NCBI GenBank assembly: GCA_031425195.1
Contig: JANPIX010000001.1
Location: 229,792-293,791, forward strand
Direction of reading: 5' to 3'
Length of the DNA: 64,000 nt
DNA from: JANPIX01 sp031425195
GTDB lineage: Bacteria > Pseudomonadota > Alphaproteobacteria > Rhodobacterales > Rhodobacteraceae
Below are positions 53,716 to 62,489 of this stretch, piece after piece. Each line of letters starts with the position of its first letter. The stretch's first letter is position 1. Below the pieces are notes generated by a model. That model was not told the origin of the DNA. It saw only the letters and a list, made by a program, of their open reading frames with translations, and did not search any database. A program made the position numbers and the translations under genes.

Positions 53716-54087
53716 TCAAAGCGCGATTTTGGCAAGGGCAAACAGGCCCGTTGCCGTGACAGCATAAGACAGGGCATTGGCCGCCATGATCAGCGACTTG
53801 CGCGTCGCCCCGCCGGAATAATCCTCGAACATGTTCCGCGCGCCCATGGCGAAATGGCGCATCCCCACGAACAGAACCAACCCCGTCAGGATCGCCGGAA
53901 AGGGCCGTGCAAAGGTTTCAAGCACCACGTCGCGGCCTTGCCCAAGCGTCGTCCCGAAAATGTAAAGCCACACCGGCACCATGAAGGCCAGCGCGACCGC
54001 CGTAACCGACATGAACCAGTGCCGTTCAGTGCCGCTGTGGGCCGGGCCACGCCCCATCGCCTTTTTGCGATCCGTCAGATAGCGCAT
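53716..54087 (-). CDS. sdhD: Succinate dehydrogenase membrane anchor subunit
   Basis: A 123-residue membrane anchor with three hydrophobic helices (about residues 25-45, 60-80 and 95-118) and the quinone/haem-related RHFAMGARNMFEDYSG. It carries electrons from the Fe-S subunit to ubiquinone together with SdhC. One base separates its start from the sdhC stop. Confidence 0.93.
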   Translation of the reverse strand: MRYLTDRKKAMGRGPAHSGTERHWFMSVTAVALAFMVPVWLYIFGTTLGQGRDVVLETFARPFPAILTGLVLFVGMRHFAMGARNMFEDYSGGATRKSLIMAANALSYAVTATGLFALAKIAL

Positions 54088-54088
54088 G

Positions 54089-54484
54089 TCAGACCCCTAT
54101 CCGGATGATCAGCAACGTCAGCACCGTCAGAACGACCGACCCGATCACACAGGCCCAGCCAAGCCGTTCCGCCGTCTTGATCTCAAGCCCGTGGCCCGCG
54201 TCGTAATACAGATGCCGCAAGCCGGCGAGGTAGTGATACCACACCGCCCAAAGCGATCCTGTAAACACGATGTCGCCGAACCACGATGTCGCGACCCGGT
54301 TTGCCACCTCGAAATACGCATCCGATGTTGCAGCCGCCAAAAGCCACCAGACCATCAGAACCACGGCAACAGCCAATCCGTTGCCGGTGATCCGCGTCAG
54401 GATGGAACTGATCGACGTCATCTGCGGGCGGTAAATCTGCAAATGCGGCGACAGCGGGCGGTTGACGGGGTTTGGTGGGGCCAT
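54089..54484 (-). CDS. sdhC: Succinate dehydrogenase cytochrome b556 subunit
   Basis: A 131-residue membrane subunit with NRPLSPHLQIYRPQMTSISSILTRITG, the SdhC signature (haem and quinone environment), and the haem-ligand region HYLAGLRHLYYDAGHG. ATG 54484 has AAGGA upstream; the frame remains open to 54685 but would overlap the operator pair. First gene of the operon sdhC-sdhD-sdhA-...-sdhB. Confidence 0.95.
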   Translation of the reverse strand: MAPPNPVNRPLSPHLQIYRPQMTSISSILTRITGNGLAVAVVLMVWWLLAAATSDAYFEVANRVATSWFGDIVFTGSLWAVWYHYLAGLRHLYYDAGHGLEIKTAERLGWACVIGSVVLTVLTLLIIRIGV

Positions 54485-54637
54485 GGGACCATTCCTTGTA
54501 TTCGCTTGGCTGTGCCTGCCAACGCAGCAGACCACCTTTTTGCTCCACTGTGTGAATAGCGCGTTTTTCTCCGGTGTCACGCGCTGCAACGCCGCATCGG
54601 TTGCGAAAATTCCTGCCAAAGGTTCAAAACCACACAG

Positions 54638-54668
54638 TGTGATCACAATTTTTTGCCCCGTGATCACA
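54638..54668. promoter_or_regulatory. Tandem TGTGATCACA palindromes upstream of sdhC
   Basis: Two 10-bp palindromes, TGTGATCACA (54638-54647) and CGTGATCACA (54659-54668), with centres 21 bp apart, separated by an 11-bp spacer with a T6 run. They lie about 153 bp upstream of sdhC between mch and sdh. The same module occurs before sucC at 60663-60693. The pattern suits a dimeric GntR/FadR-like or other helix-turn-helix regulator, unidentified. Confidence 0.75.
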
Positions 54669-54681
54669 ACACGGCATCCAG

Positions 54682-55716
54682 TCACATCGGCATCAGCGCC
54701 CAGTAATCAAGGTCAAGCAAAACGTCGGGGTCATATCGCCCTTGCGCATCCTTCAACACAAACCTGTCGCCCGCGCCCGCCTTGCAGGCCACCAGCCGCA
54801 GGCGGATGGCACCCACCCCCGGCACCGCGGTGTCGCTCCGGTCAATCACTTCGGACCACGCCCGAACCGTATCGCCCGCCAGACACGGGTTCACATGTAT
54901 GCCGCTGTTCAGCCCCACCACCAGATGCGCATTGGCCAACCCATTGAACGACAACGCCCGCGCCAGACTGATGACATGCCCGCCGTAAACCAACCGCCGT
55001 CCATCAGCCCGGGCAGTCACGTCGAAATGCACCTTCGCCGTGTTCTGCCACAACCGCGTGGCCAGCATATGTTCGGCATCCTCGATGGTCACGGCGTCCA
55101 CATGGTCGATCCGCTCGCCCACCGCGTAATCCCCCCAACGGTGCGCCTCACCCGACAGCGCGAAGTCATGCGCCCGAAACGTCAGCCCCCTGGGCACCAC
55201 CAGTTCCCCGGCCGGGATCACGGCGCGCAGGTCCGGCACAACGGTCACCGGGGCCGCGCTGTCCACGCTTCGCTTGCGCACCATGACCCAGCGCACGAAC
55301 GTGATCACATCGTGCCCATGCTGATTGGTCCCCGTGGTGCGCACCCAGACAACACCCGTCTGCCGGTTGGAGTTTTCCTTGACCCCGATCACAGTGCTGC
55401 AAGCCCGGATCGTATCCCCGGGCCACACGAACTCCAGCCATCTCCCCTCGGCATAGCCAAGGTTGGCCACGGCGTTCAGACTGATATCCGGCACCGATTT
55501 GCCGAACACCACATGGAAAGCCGCCCAATCATCCAGCGGCGATGCCGAAAGCCCGCATGACCGGGCGAATTCGTCCGATGATGCCATGGCATGACGCGCC
55601 GGATACAGCGCGTGGAACAGCGCCCGTTCCCCCCCCGATACCGTTCGCGGTACTGCATGGGCAATCACCTCGCCCACGCGGTAATCCTCGAAATACCGGC
55701 CGGGGTTTGTCTTCAT
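54682..55716 (-). CDS. mch: Mesaconyl-CoA hydratase
   Basis: Hydrates mesaconyl-C1-CoA to beta-methylmalyl-CoA in the ethylmalonyl-CoA pathway for acetyl-CoA assimilation. The 344-residue protein is a double hot-dog MaoC-type hydratase: MKTNPGRYFEDY start, VGEVIAHAVPRTVSGGERALFHALYPARHA, GYAEGRW, and a second half with HVDAVTIEDAEHMLATRLWQN. Length and sequence agree with Mch of Rhodobacter relatives. It overlaps the DUF1737 gene by 4 bp. Confidence 0.93.
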   Translation of the reverse strand: MKTNPGRYFEDYRVGEVIAHAVPRTVSGGERALFHALYPARHAMASSDEFARSCGLSASPLDDWAAFHVVFGKSVPDISLNAVANLGYAEGRWLEFVWPGDTIRACSTVIGVKENSNRQTGVVWVRTTGTNQHGHDVITFVRWVMVRKRSVDSAAPVTVVPDLRAVIPAGELVVPRGLTFRAHDFALSGEAHRWGDYAVGERIDHVDAVTIEDAEHMLATRLWQNTAKVHFDVTARADGRRLVYGGHVISLARALSFNGLANAHLVVGLNSGIHVNPCLAGDTVRAWSEVIDRSDTAVPGVGAIRLRLVACKAGAGDRFVLKDAQGRYDPDVLLDLDYWALMPM

Positions 55717-55916
55717 TGCTGCCCAAGCACCGTTTCAGGCGTATAGACACCGGGCGCTTCTTTCACCACGGCCTGCCCGCAGCGCATCACGCCGCGCCCC
55801 GCATCAAACCCATAGGTCGGATCACCATGCAGCACCCAACCCTTGTTCAACGCCGCCGTCACCTTGTGGCAAAACGCCGACGTGTCGTCGTCTGACAGAA
55901 AGCGATAAAGTTTCAT
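55713..55916 (-). CDS. DUF1737 domain protein
   Basis: A 67-residue protein of the DUF1737 family (KLYRFLSDDDTSAFCHKVTAALNKGWVLHGDPTYGFD). Its start overlaps the NnrU stop by 4 bp and its stop overlaps mch by 4 bp, so the three genes are translationally coupled. Function unknown; the conserved linkage to mch in this group suggests an accessory role in the pathway, which is only inference. Confidence 0.88.
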   Translation of the reverse strand: MKLYRFLSDDDTSAFCHKVTAALNKGWVLHGDPTYGFDAGRGVMRCGQAVVKEAPGVYTPETVLGQQ

Positions 55917-56470
55917 CCATACGTTCCCATGAAGGGCGAATGCCCGGACCAGACGTGAATGCCTGCAATCACCCCGTACAACACGAGCGTGCCGACAAGG
56001 TTCATCGCATCCCCCTTCAATCCGCGCCCGCCCACAGGCGGCGTCCAGTCCTGCGCCCGGTTGATGATGAAAATGCTGACCAGCGCCCAAAGGCCGATGC
56101 CCCCGAACAACACGATTGACGCCATATCCCCGTTGACGATCAGATGTGATGCCGCCCAGATCACCGTGCCCCACAGCATCGGATGCCGCATCCGCGGATA
56201 CAGCACGCCCTTGGTGCCACCCACGCCGTACAGATAGATCGCCACCAGCATGGCCAGGTTGTTCAGATGCCCCATGCCCGGCCATGGGCTGTAAACCGGC
56301 ACAACCTCGGCCGCGCGGTATCCCCAGACCATCAGGCCCACCGACAGCAACAGCGCAATCGCAATGGGCCCCTTGGCCTTGTCGCCCATCCCGGCGCGCA
56401 TCGTGGGTGCCGCCCGTTTGAACAGATGCGCGCCCCACCACAGCACCACGCCAAGTATCAATATCGTCAC
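55913..56470 (-). CDS. NnrU family membrane protein
   Basis: A 185-residue multi-spanning membrane protein of the NnrU/isoprenylcysteine-methyltransferase-like family. It has HPMLWGTVIWAASHLIVNGD and five to six hydrophobic helices. NnrU was first linked to nitric oxide reductase regulation, but here there are no denitrification genes. The GTG start at 56470 with AGGGGA upstream is preferred. First gene of the operon with DUF1737 and mch. Confidence 0.85.
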   Translation of the reverse strand: MTILILGVVLWWGAHLFKRAAPTMRAGMGDKAKGPIAIALLLSVGLMVWGYRAAEVVPVYSPWPGMGHLNNLAMLVAIYLYGVGGTKGVLYPRMRHPMLWGTVIWAASHLIVNGDMASIVLFGGIGLWALVSIFIINRAQDWTPPVGGRGLKGDAMNLVGTLVLYGVIAGIHVWSGHSPFMGTYG

Positions 56471-56615
56471 TGCACCATTCCCCCTGCTGACCCGCCCACC
56501 TTGCCGTTCCCGCGTTCCAGTTGCAACGCCCCGCACGAACGCGCCGTTAACCGGTTGTCCGTCTGTCCTGCCTCATCCTGCGCCCATCCGCCACTTACCC
56601 AAGGAAGGCATTGAT

Positions 56616-56930
56616 ATGACCCATAGAATGTTGTTCGCCCTGTCGCTCGGCTTTGGCGGGTTGATCCTTGCCACGCAGGCGGCCCAGTCCGCTCCGCAGT
56701 GCGGGCCGCGGGCCACAGTCATTGCCACCCTTGCCGAAACCTACGGCGAAACCCGCCGCGGCCTTGGCCTGGCCCCAAACCAGACCGTGATCGAGGTATT
56801 CGCCAATGACGAAAACGGAAGCTGGACCATCACCGCCTCGGCGCCCGACGGCCAGACCTGCCTTCTTGCCAGCGGTCAGCAGTATCAGGCGCGCACCGAC
56901 GCCCTGCCCCCCAAAGGCGACCCCACCTAG
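56616..56930 (+). CDS. Small exported hypothetical protein
   Basis: A 104-residue protein with a signal peptide (about residues 1-24, ending AAQSAP) and a small beta-rich domain (TVIEVFANDENGSWTITASAPDGQTCL). AAGGAAGG precedes ATG 56616. Divergent from the NnrU operon; its end overlaps the convergent permease end by 4 bp. No family recognised. Confidence 0.7.
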   Translation: MTHRMLFALSLGFGGLILATQAAQSAPQCGPRATVIATLAETYGETRRGLGLAPNQTVIEVFANDENGSWTITASAPDGQTCLLASGQQYQARTDALPPKGDPT

Positions 56931-57679
56931 GCCAGAAGCCCCGCAGCCCCCTGCCAGACAAGCCGCAGGGAAATCGCCAAAAGCGCCCATGTCACCATCT
57001 GGAAGAACAGCTTTTCGGGCAGCAACCGCACCAGGCGCACCCCCAGAAACACGGCCAGCGACGCAGGCACGGCCAACATCGCCGCCACTTTCAGATTGTC
57101 CGTATTCAGCTGACCCAGCGCGTAATACGGCAGCAGTTTTACAAAATTGATAAAGGCAAACGCAATCGTCGCGGTGCCCGCAAAGGTCGCCTTGTCCATC
57201 TTCAAAGGCATTGTGTACACCTGATACGGCGGCGCACCCGAATGGCTCACGAAACTCGTGAACCCCGCGACACTGCCCCAGAACAACCCCGGCAACACTC
57301 GCGCAGGGCGCGGCGCGCCATCATGGTCGCGGCGCAACAGAACCGACAGCGCAAACACCATCCCGATGGCCCCGATCACCAGCGTCACCAGCGCCTCTGA
57401 CACCACGCTCGCCGTGGCCCAGCCGATGCCGATGCCTACAGTAGCCCCTGCCCCAATGATCGCCAGCACCCGCCGGTTGAATTTGTGCCGATAGGCGTAA
57501 AGCCCGAACATGTCGGACACCACATAGATCGGCAGCAACAGTCCCGCCGCCGTCACCGGCGAAATCACCTGGCTCAGCACGGGCACGCCCAGCATCCCCA
57601 CGACGGGCAGCCCGCCCTTGCTCATCCCCACAAGAATGGCCGCCAGAACCGACAGCGTCCAGAACAATGGTCCTTCCAA
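56927..57679 (-). CDS. TauE/SafE family sulphite/anion exporter (TSUP)
   Basis: A 250-residue permease of the TSUP family with about eight transmembrane helices and the repeated GMSKGGLP and GTATIAFAFINFVKLLPYY motifs typical of TauE/SafE. Substrates in the family are sulphonates, sulphite or organosulphur acids; which applies here is unknown. The TTG at 57679 has GGAG 6 nt upstream; ATG 57742 is an alternative but begins in a poorly conserved stretch. Confidence 0.83.
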   Translation of the reverse strand: MEGPLFWTLSVLAAILVGMSKGGLPVVGMLGVPVLSQVISPVTAAGLLLPIYVVSDMFGLYAYRHKFNRRVLAIIGAGATVGIGIGWATASVVSEALVTLVIGAIGMVFALSVLLRRDHDGAPRPARVLPGLFWGSVAGFTSFVSHSGAPPYQVYTMPLKMDKATFAGTATIAFAFINFVKLLPYYALGQLNTDNLKVAAMLAVPASLAVFLGVRLVRLLPEKLFFQMVTWALLAISLRLVWQGAAGLLA

Positions 57680-57837
57680 GATTGTCTCCGATTCCCTGCC
57701 CGGTTGCGTGCTGTGCGTCCTGTTAACGCGATCCTTCGGCATTGGACAGCCATCCGCCCGCCGCTGCCCTGCCGCACACTTGCGCGGCGGGGCGCGAAAG
57801 ATTACCCATGCCCGCAAATGAATCGAGGAGATTCCAG

Positions 57838-58800
57838 ATGGCCAGACCGAAGATTGCCCTTATCGGCGCAGGACAGATTGGCGGCACGCTCGCCCATCTG
57901 GCCGCCATAAAGGAACTCGGCGATGTCGTGATGTACGACATCGCCGAAGGCACCCCGCAGGGCAAATCGCTCGACATTTCGCAGTCAGGCCCGTCCGAAG
58001 GGTTCGACGCCGAAGTGACCGGCACCAACGACTTCGCCTTCTTGCGCCGTTCGGACGTGTGCATCGTCACCGCCGGCATCGCCCGCAAACCGGGGATGAG
58101 CCGGGATGACCTTCTGGCCATCAACCTCAAGGTGATGAAATCGGTCGGCGAAGGCATCAAGAAGCATTGCCCCGATGCCTTTGTCATCTGCATCACCAAC
58201 CCGCTTGACGCGATGGTCTGGGCGCTGCGCGAATTTTCTGGCCTGCCGCACCACAAGGTCGTGGGCATGGCCGGCGTGCTCGATTCCGCGCGCTTCCGCC
58301 ATTTCCTGTCGCTTGAATTCAACGTCTCCATGCGCGATGTGACGGCCTTTGTTCTGGGCGGCCACGGCGACACGATGGTTCCCTTGGCGCGCTATTCCAC
58401 AGTCGCAGGCATCCCGCTGCCGGATCTGGTCGCCATGGGCTGGACCACGCAGGAAAAACTCGACGCCATCATTCAGCGCACCCGGGATGGCGGTGCCGAG
58501 ATTGTGGGCCTGCTGAAAACCGGGTCGGCCTTCTATGCCCCCGCCACCAGCGCCATCGAAATGGCCGAAGCCTATCTCAAGGATCAGAAACGCCTTCTGC
58601 CCTGCGCAGCCCATGTCGACGGCGCTTATGGCCTGAACGGCATGTATGTCGGCGTGCCCACTGTCATCGGCGCGGGCGGCGTGGAACGCATCGTCGAAAT
58701 CAAGATGAATGCCGACGAACAGGCGATGTTCCAGAAATCGGTCGATGCCGTCAAAGGCCTCGTCGCCGCCTGCAAGGCCATCGACGGGTCGCTCGCCTGA
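57838..58800 (+). CDS. mdh: Malate dehydrogenase
   Basis: NAD-dependent malate/oxaloacetate interconversion in the TCA cycle. The 320-residue LDH-like enzyme begins ARPKIALIGAGQIGG (nucleotide fold), carries NPLDAMVW, GMAGVLDSARFR and the catalytic His in LGGHGDTMVPL. GAGGAG precedes the ATG. It is followed by a strong terminator and stands between the mch and suc operons. Confidence 0.98.
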   Translation: MARPKIALIGAGQIGGTLAHLAAIKELGDVVMYDIAEGTPQGKSLDISQSGPSEGFDAEVTGTNDFAFLRRSDVCIVTAGIARKPGMSRDDLLAINLKVMKSVGEGIKKHCPDAFVICITNPLDAMVWALREFSGLPHHKVVGMAGVLDSARFRHFLSLEFNVSMRDVTAFVLGGHGDTMVPLARYSTVAGIPLPDLVAMGWTTQEKLDAIIQRTRDGGAEIVGLLKTGSAFYAPATSAIEMAEAYLKDQKRLLPCAAHVDGAYGLNGMYVGVPTVIGAGGVERIVEIKMNADEQAMFQKSVDAVKGLVAACKAIDGSLA

Positions 58801-58818
58801 CCCTTCGGCCTGCCAAAG

Positions 58819-58852
58819 AAAGGCGCGGCGTGTCCCCACGCCGCGCCTTTTT
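58819..58852 (+). terminator. Intrinsic terminator of mdh
   Basis: AAAGGCGCGGCGTG-TCCC-CACGCCGCGCCTTT followed by T residues: a 14-bp perfect stem with a 4-nt loop, 19 bp past the mdh stop. Also serves the convergent gene ending at 58864. Confidence 0.93.
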
Positions 58853-58863
58853 CGTGCAACCCG

Positions 58864-59469
58864 TCAGTTCGTGTTCACAAACGATCCGACGATCCACGTC
58901 CAATGCTTCGCGGTGATCTGCCCCGGCAAAAGATCAAACACGGCCATCTTGGCCACCATCCGCACCGGCGCGCATATCTTTTCGACCACATGATAATGGG
59001 TCCGGTCATGATAGTCGTCGAACAAAAGTCTGGTCGGACGCTCGATCCGCATCAGGGCGGCGCAAAAGCAGGCCACCCGGAACCGCCCGTCAACCAGAAT
59101 CAGATCCGGCTGCACGAATCCCGCCTTGTCCCAGACCGCGAGCGAATACTTGTGATAGTTCTTGAAATCCGCGTCGTTGACAGGACGCCCCCAGGCACCC
59201 GTTTTTCCCACATCCACATGCTTTACCGTAACAGGCGCCTCCGGATGATTGGCTTTCAAAAAGGCGTTCATCTCGCGCGCCCACTTCTTGTCACTTTCGA
59301 CAGAAACGGTCCGTTTGCCCAACCGCGCCGCAAGCGCCGTCGAGCCACCGCTGCCATATTCAAGGATGGTTCCGGCGCGGCTATATTCGTCGATCAGGAA
59401 TTCTTGAACCTCTGGCACGAATGTCAGCACCGGATCGAACGGTTTTGGCTTTTTTCCAAGTAACAACAA
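58864..59469 (-). CDS. SAM-dependent methyltransferase-like protein
   Basis: A 201-residue protein with a Rossmann-like N terminus (TILEYGSGGSTALAARLGKRTVSVESD, matching methyltransferase motifs I and II) and LILVDGRFRVACFCAALM further on. This resembles methyltransferases that act on sugars or small molecules; the substrate is unknown. The start is TTG, directly preceded by an in-frame TGA, with AAGGATG upstream. Convergent with mdh. Confidence 0.7.
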   Translation of the reverse strand: MLLLGKKPKPFDPVLTFVPEVQEFLIDEYSRAGTILEYGSGGSTALAARLGKRTVSVESDKKWAREMNAFLKANHPEAPVTVKHVDVGKTGAWGRPVNDADFKNYHKYSLAVWDKAGFVQPDLILVDGRFRVACFCAALMRIERPTRLLFDDYHDRTHYHVVEKICAPVRMVAKMAVFDLLPGQITAKHWTWIVGSFVNTN

Positions 59470-59502
59470 TCAACATCCTTCGTTTACATCGGATCTCGTC
59501 GC

Positions 59503-60570
59503 CTAACCAACAAACCCGGTTTCGGCGATCAGTGCGGCATTGCGTTCCCGTAGGCGGGCATCAAATGCCGCCACGGTGTAATCAAACTCGGTCGTCGGGA
59601 AATAATGCTGCACATCACTGGCCACATCCAGCCTGATGTCTGCAATCCCATTGATCTTTCGCAGACGTTCCACTGTATCCGGATCAAGAACCAGCGCCAT
59701 CTTCAACGCATTCAGCGCCTCGGCATTCTGCCGCTGATTATAGGCGGTGCGAAACTGCGCCGCCCGCCCCGGCGGATAGGAGCGCATGTTGACATTGGCC
59801 TTGTCGGGGCTCGTCTCGATCAGACTGATGTATTTCTTCATCAGTTTGAACAGCCAGTTCGTCGGCGTCAGCGCATCGAAATGCGCCAGATGAACACCGT
59901 CCAGAAACCGCAAAAACTCTGGCCACTCCAAAAACGAACGGTCCGCCGAAGGGTGCCCGGCGGGAAGCGCAAAGTGCGGCGTCAGAACGCGGTTGCGGCC
60001 CGTCCGGGTGACGGTCTTGCCAAGATTGTGCCCCAGCACCCCCCGGAACAAAAATCGCGAGGTGTCGCCATAAGCCCATTTTTCATCGGCTTCCCGGTCT
60101 TTCAGGTTCAGACGGAACACCCCGTCGAAAATCGTGCGCGGCGGTGTGTTCTTCTGAAACACCCGCTCCGCCACCTGAATACGCGCAAAATCCACACTGT
60201 CGGGCAATTCCGCCAGAACCTCGGCAAACGGGCGGTCGGACACGACCATCTCATCCGCGTCGCAAAACACTGACCAATCCGTCGTGCAGCTTTTGTAATG
60301 ATCGTTGGCGTTGATGCTCTGCCGGCCGATGTGAAACGCGGGCCGCTTTGGCCGCCCGCCTTGGCCCCAGTAACTGTCGTCGCAGAGCGTCAGGCGAACA
60401 GCCTTCTGTTGCGAAAGCACGGCCACCGCTTCCGGATTGGGGCGGTCCAGGTACAAATGCACCTCGCTCGCACCCATGGCGAGATGATGGGCCACATAGG
60501 CGCACAACAGTTCAACCGGTTCATCCGCCGTACAGTGGACAGACCAGGTCGGCGTTTTCGCATCAGACAT
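59503..60570 (-). CDS. Glycosyltransferase family 2-like protein
   Basis: A 355-residue protein of the glycosyltransferase-2-like group that resembles GT92/DUF23-type enzymes, with TADEPVELLCAYVAHHLAMGASEVHLYLD at the N terminus and the DxD-like WSVFCDADEMV near residue 105, expected to bind nucleotide sugar and metal. No membrane segments, so cytoplasmic. GGAGG precedes ATG 60570. Divergent from sucC, with the operator pair between them; the gene may be controlled by the same factor. Confidence 0.8.
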   Translation of the reverse strand: MSDAKTPTWSVHCTADEPVELLCAYVAHHLAMGASEVHLYLDRPNPEAVAVLSQQKAVRLTLCDDSYWGQGGRPKRPAFHIGRQSINANDHYKSCTTDWSVFCDADEMVVSDRPFAEVLAELPDSVDFARIQVAERVFQKNTPPRTIFDGVFRLNLKDREADEKWAYGDTSRFLFRGVLGHNLGKTVTRTGRNRVLTPHFALPAGHPSADRSFLEWPEFLRFLDGVHLAHFDALTPTNWLFKLMKKYISLIETSPDKANVNMRSYPPGRAAQFRTAYNQRQNAEALNALKMALVLDPDTVERLRKINGIADIRLDVASDVQHYFPTTEFDYTVAAFDARLRERNAALIAETGFVG

Positions 60571-60662
60571 AGCCACCTCCAGATCGCCGGGCGATACCAC
60601 GGGAAAAGCCGATTGTTCAAGAAGAGCCGGACCTTTGGCCTAACGTCACCCTTCGCAACATT

Positions 60663-60693
60663 TGTGATCACAGTTTTTTCGGCTGTGATCACA
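60663..60693. promoter_or_regulatory. Tandem TGTGATCACA palindromes upstream of sucC
   Basis: Two exact TGTGATCACA palindromes (60663-60672 and 60684-60693), centres 21 bp apart with an 11-bp T6-containing spacer, about 106 bp before sucC and 93 bp before the divergent GT2 gene. Same module as at sdhC (54638-54668). Confidence 0.78.
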
Positions 60694-60799
60694 AACCTCA
60701 TTTTCTTGCTGCATTCACCCGAATTTAGCCGTTTGGTAATTTGAACCGCCTCAGAAATGTGGCAACGAACGGCAAAACTTCCTTGAAGGACGGCGTGAC

Positions 60800-61993
60800 A
60801 TGAACATCCACGAATATCAGGCCAAGGCCCTGCTGCGCAGTTATGGCCTGCCCGTATCAGATGGCCGCGTCGTTTTGCGCGCCGAAGAGGCAAAGACAGC
60901 GGCGGGCGAAATCGATGGTCCGATCTGGGTCGTCAAATCGCAGATCCACGCAGGTGGTCGCGGCAAAGGCCACTTTCTGGAACCCGAAGCTGGCGAAAAA
61001 GGCGGCGTCCGCATCGCCCGTTCGGTCAGCGAAGCGGCCGAGGCTGCGCGGCAGATGCTTGGCCGCACGCTTGTCACCATCCAGACCGGCCCGGCGGGCA
61101 AACAGGTCAACCGCATTTACATCGAAGACGGCAGCGAAATCGCCCGCGAGCTTTACCTCGCCCTTCTGGTGGATCGCGCCTCCAGCCGGATCAGCTTTGT
61201 CTGCTCCACGGAAGGCGGCATGAACATCGAAGACGTGGCCCACAACACGCCGGAAAAGATCCTGACCTTCTCGGTCGACCCCGCCTCGGGCCTGTCCGAT
61301 TTCCACGGCCGCCGCGTGGCCTTTGCGCTGGGCCTCGAAGGCAACCAGATCAAGCAATGCGTCAGCCTGATCCGCACCCTCTATAAAATGTTCCTCGAAA
61401 AAGATATGGAGATGCTTGAGGTGAACCCCCTTGTCGTCACCACCGACGGCATCCTGAAATGCCTTGATGCCAAGATGGGCTTTGACAACAACGCCCTCTA
61501 CCGCCAGCCCGACATCATGGCCCTGCGCGATGAAACCGAGGAAGACCCCAAGGAACTCGCCGCCTCGAAATTCGACCTGAACTATATCGCCCTCGATGGC
61601 GAAATCGGCTGCATGGTCAACGGCGCAGGCCTTGCCATGGCCACGATGGACATCATCAAACTCTACGGTGCCGAACCCGCCAACTTCCTTGACGTCGGCG
61701 GCGGCGCCACCAAGGAAAAGGTGACCGAGGCGTTCAAGATCATCACTTCCGACCCGCAAGTCAAAGGCATCCTCGTCAACATCTTCGGCGGAATCATGCG
61801 CTGCGACATCATCGCCGAGGGGATCATTACAGCGGTCAAAGAAGTCGGGCTCAAGGTGCCACTCGTCGTCCGGCTGGAAGGGACGAACGTGGAGCTGGGT
61901 AAAGAGATCATCCGCAATTCCGGCCTGAACGTGATTGCAGGCGATGATCTGTCTGACGCCGCAGAAAAGATCGTGAAGGCGGTGCGGGGGTGA
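60800..61993 (+). CDS. sucC: Succinyl-CoA synthetase (ADP-forming) beta subunit
   Basis: Converts succinyl-CoA to succinate with ATP formation in the TCA cycle. The 397-residue ATP-grasp beta subunit starts NIHEYQAKALLRSYGL and has KSQIHAGGRGKGHF, GGMNIEDVA, EVNPLVVTTDG, and DVGGGATKEKVTEAFKI. Its stop overlaps the next gene by 4 bp. AAGGAC precedes the ATG. sucD lies 1 kb downstream. Confidence 0.98.
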   Translation: MNIHEYQAKALLRSYGLPVSDGRVVLRAEEAKTAAGEIDGPIWVVKSQIHAGGRGKGHFLEPEAGEKGGVRIARSVSEAAEAARQMLGRTLVTIQTGPAGKQVNRIYIEDGSEIARELYLALLVDRASSRISFVCSTEGGMNIEDVAHNTPEKILTFSVDPASGLSDFHGRRVAFALGLEGNQIKQCVSLIRTLYKMFLEKDMEMLEVNPLVVTTDGILKCLDAKMGFDNNALYRQPDIMALRDETEEDPKELAASKFDLNYIALDGEIGCMVNGAGLAMATMDIIKLYGAEPANFLDVGGGATKEKVTEAFKIITSDPQVKGILVNIFGGIMRCDIIAEGIITAVKEVGLKVPLVVRLEGTNVELGKEIIRNSGLNVIAGDDLSDAAEKIVKAVRG

Positions 61994-62448
61994 ATGTCAG
62001 ACAGCCAGCTCTAGGCGTCTTGTCTTTAATGTCTGTATGGGGCTTTCCTGTTGCTGTTCAGGCAAGCGATGAAGTCAAAGTTTTCTTTGATACATGCATG
62101 TCCACATTACCGGAGTTTACTGGCATTGGTTACGTTTTGCTTCCGCTGGGTTTTGTAAGCATAAATGGCAATCTATGGACCAGAGAAGCAGATTCGATTG
62201 GAATTCGGGTTAGTGAAGAAACGGACAGGATGACATGCATGGTTCTACAAGTTGGCAACCACACTGAACGGTTCGCAATTGATCTAGAAAAGGTACTAAC
62301 CGATAAATTCTCCGGTGCGTGGGAACAAAAGTCATTCGAGGGTCGGAACTTATACTTGGTGCGCGCGTCAAACGAGAATGTCTTGATAGAAATCATTCCC
62401 CCGCTTGGTGCCAGCACAATTCTCGTCGCAAATACACAGAGACAATAG
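61990..62448 (+). CDS. AT-rich exported hypothetical protein between sucC and sucD
   Basis: A 152-residue protein starting at a GTG that overlaps the sucC stop (GTGA). A signal peptide (about residues 1-25) is followed by a mature part with two cysteines (C36, C82) and no recognised family. Base composition is much lower in GC than sucC and sucD, with rare codons such as ATA, TTA and AGA, a sign of recent acquisition or different constraint. Probably cotranscribed with sucC. Confidence 0.6.
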   Translation: MNVRQPALGVLSLMSVWGFPVAVQASDEVKVFFDTCMSTLPEFTGIGYVLLPLGFVSINGNLWTREADSIGIRVSEETDRMTCMVLQVGNHTERFAIDLEKVLTDKFSGAWEQKSFEGRNLYLVRASNENVLIEIIPPLGASTILVANTQRQ

Positions 62449-62489
62449 GCGTTCGAATATCAAAATCGGTTATTGCAAATAGGCCCCCT

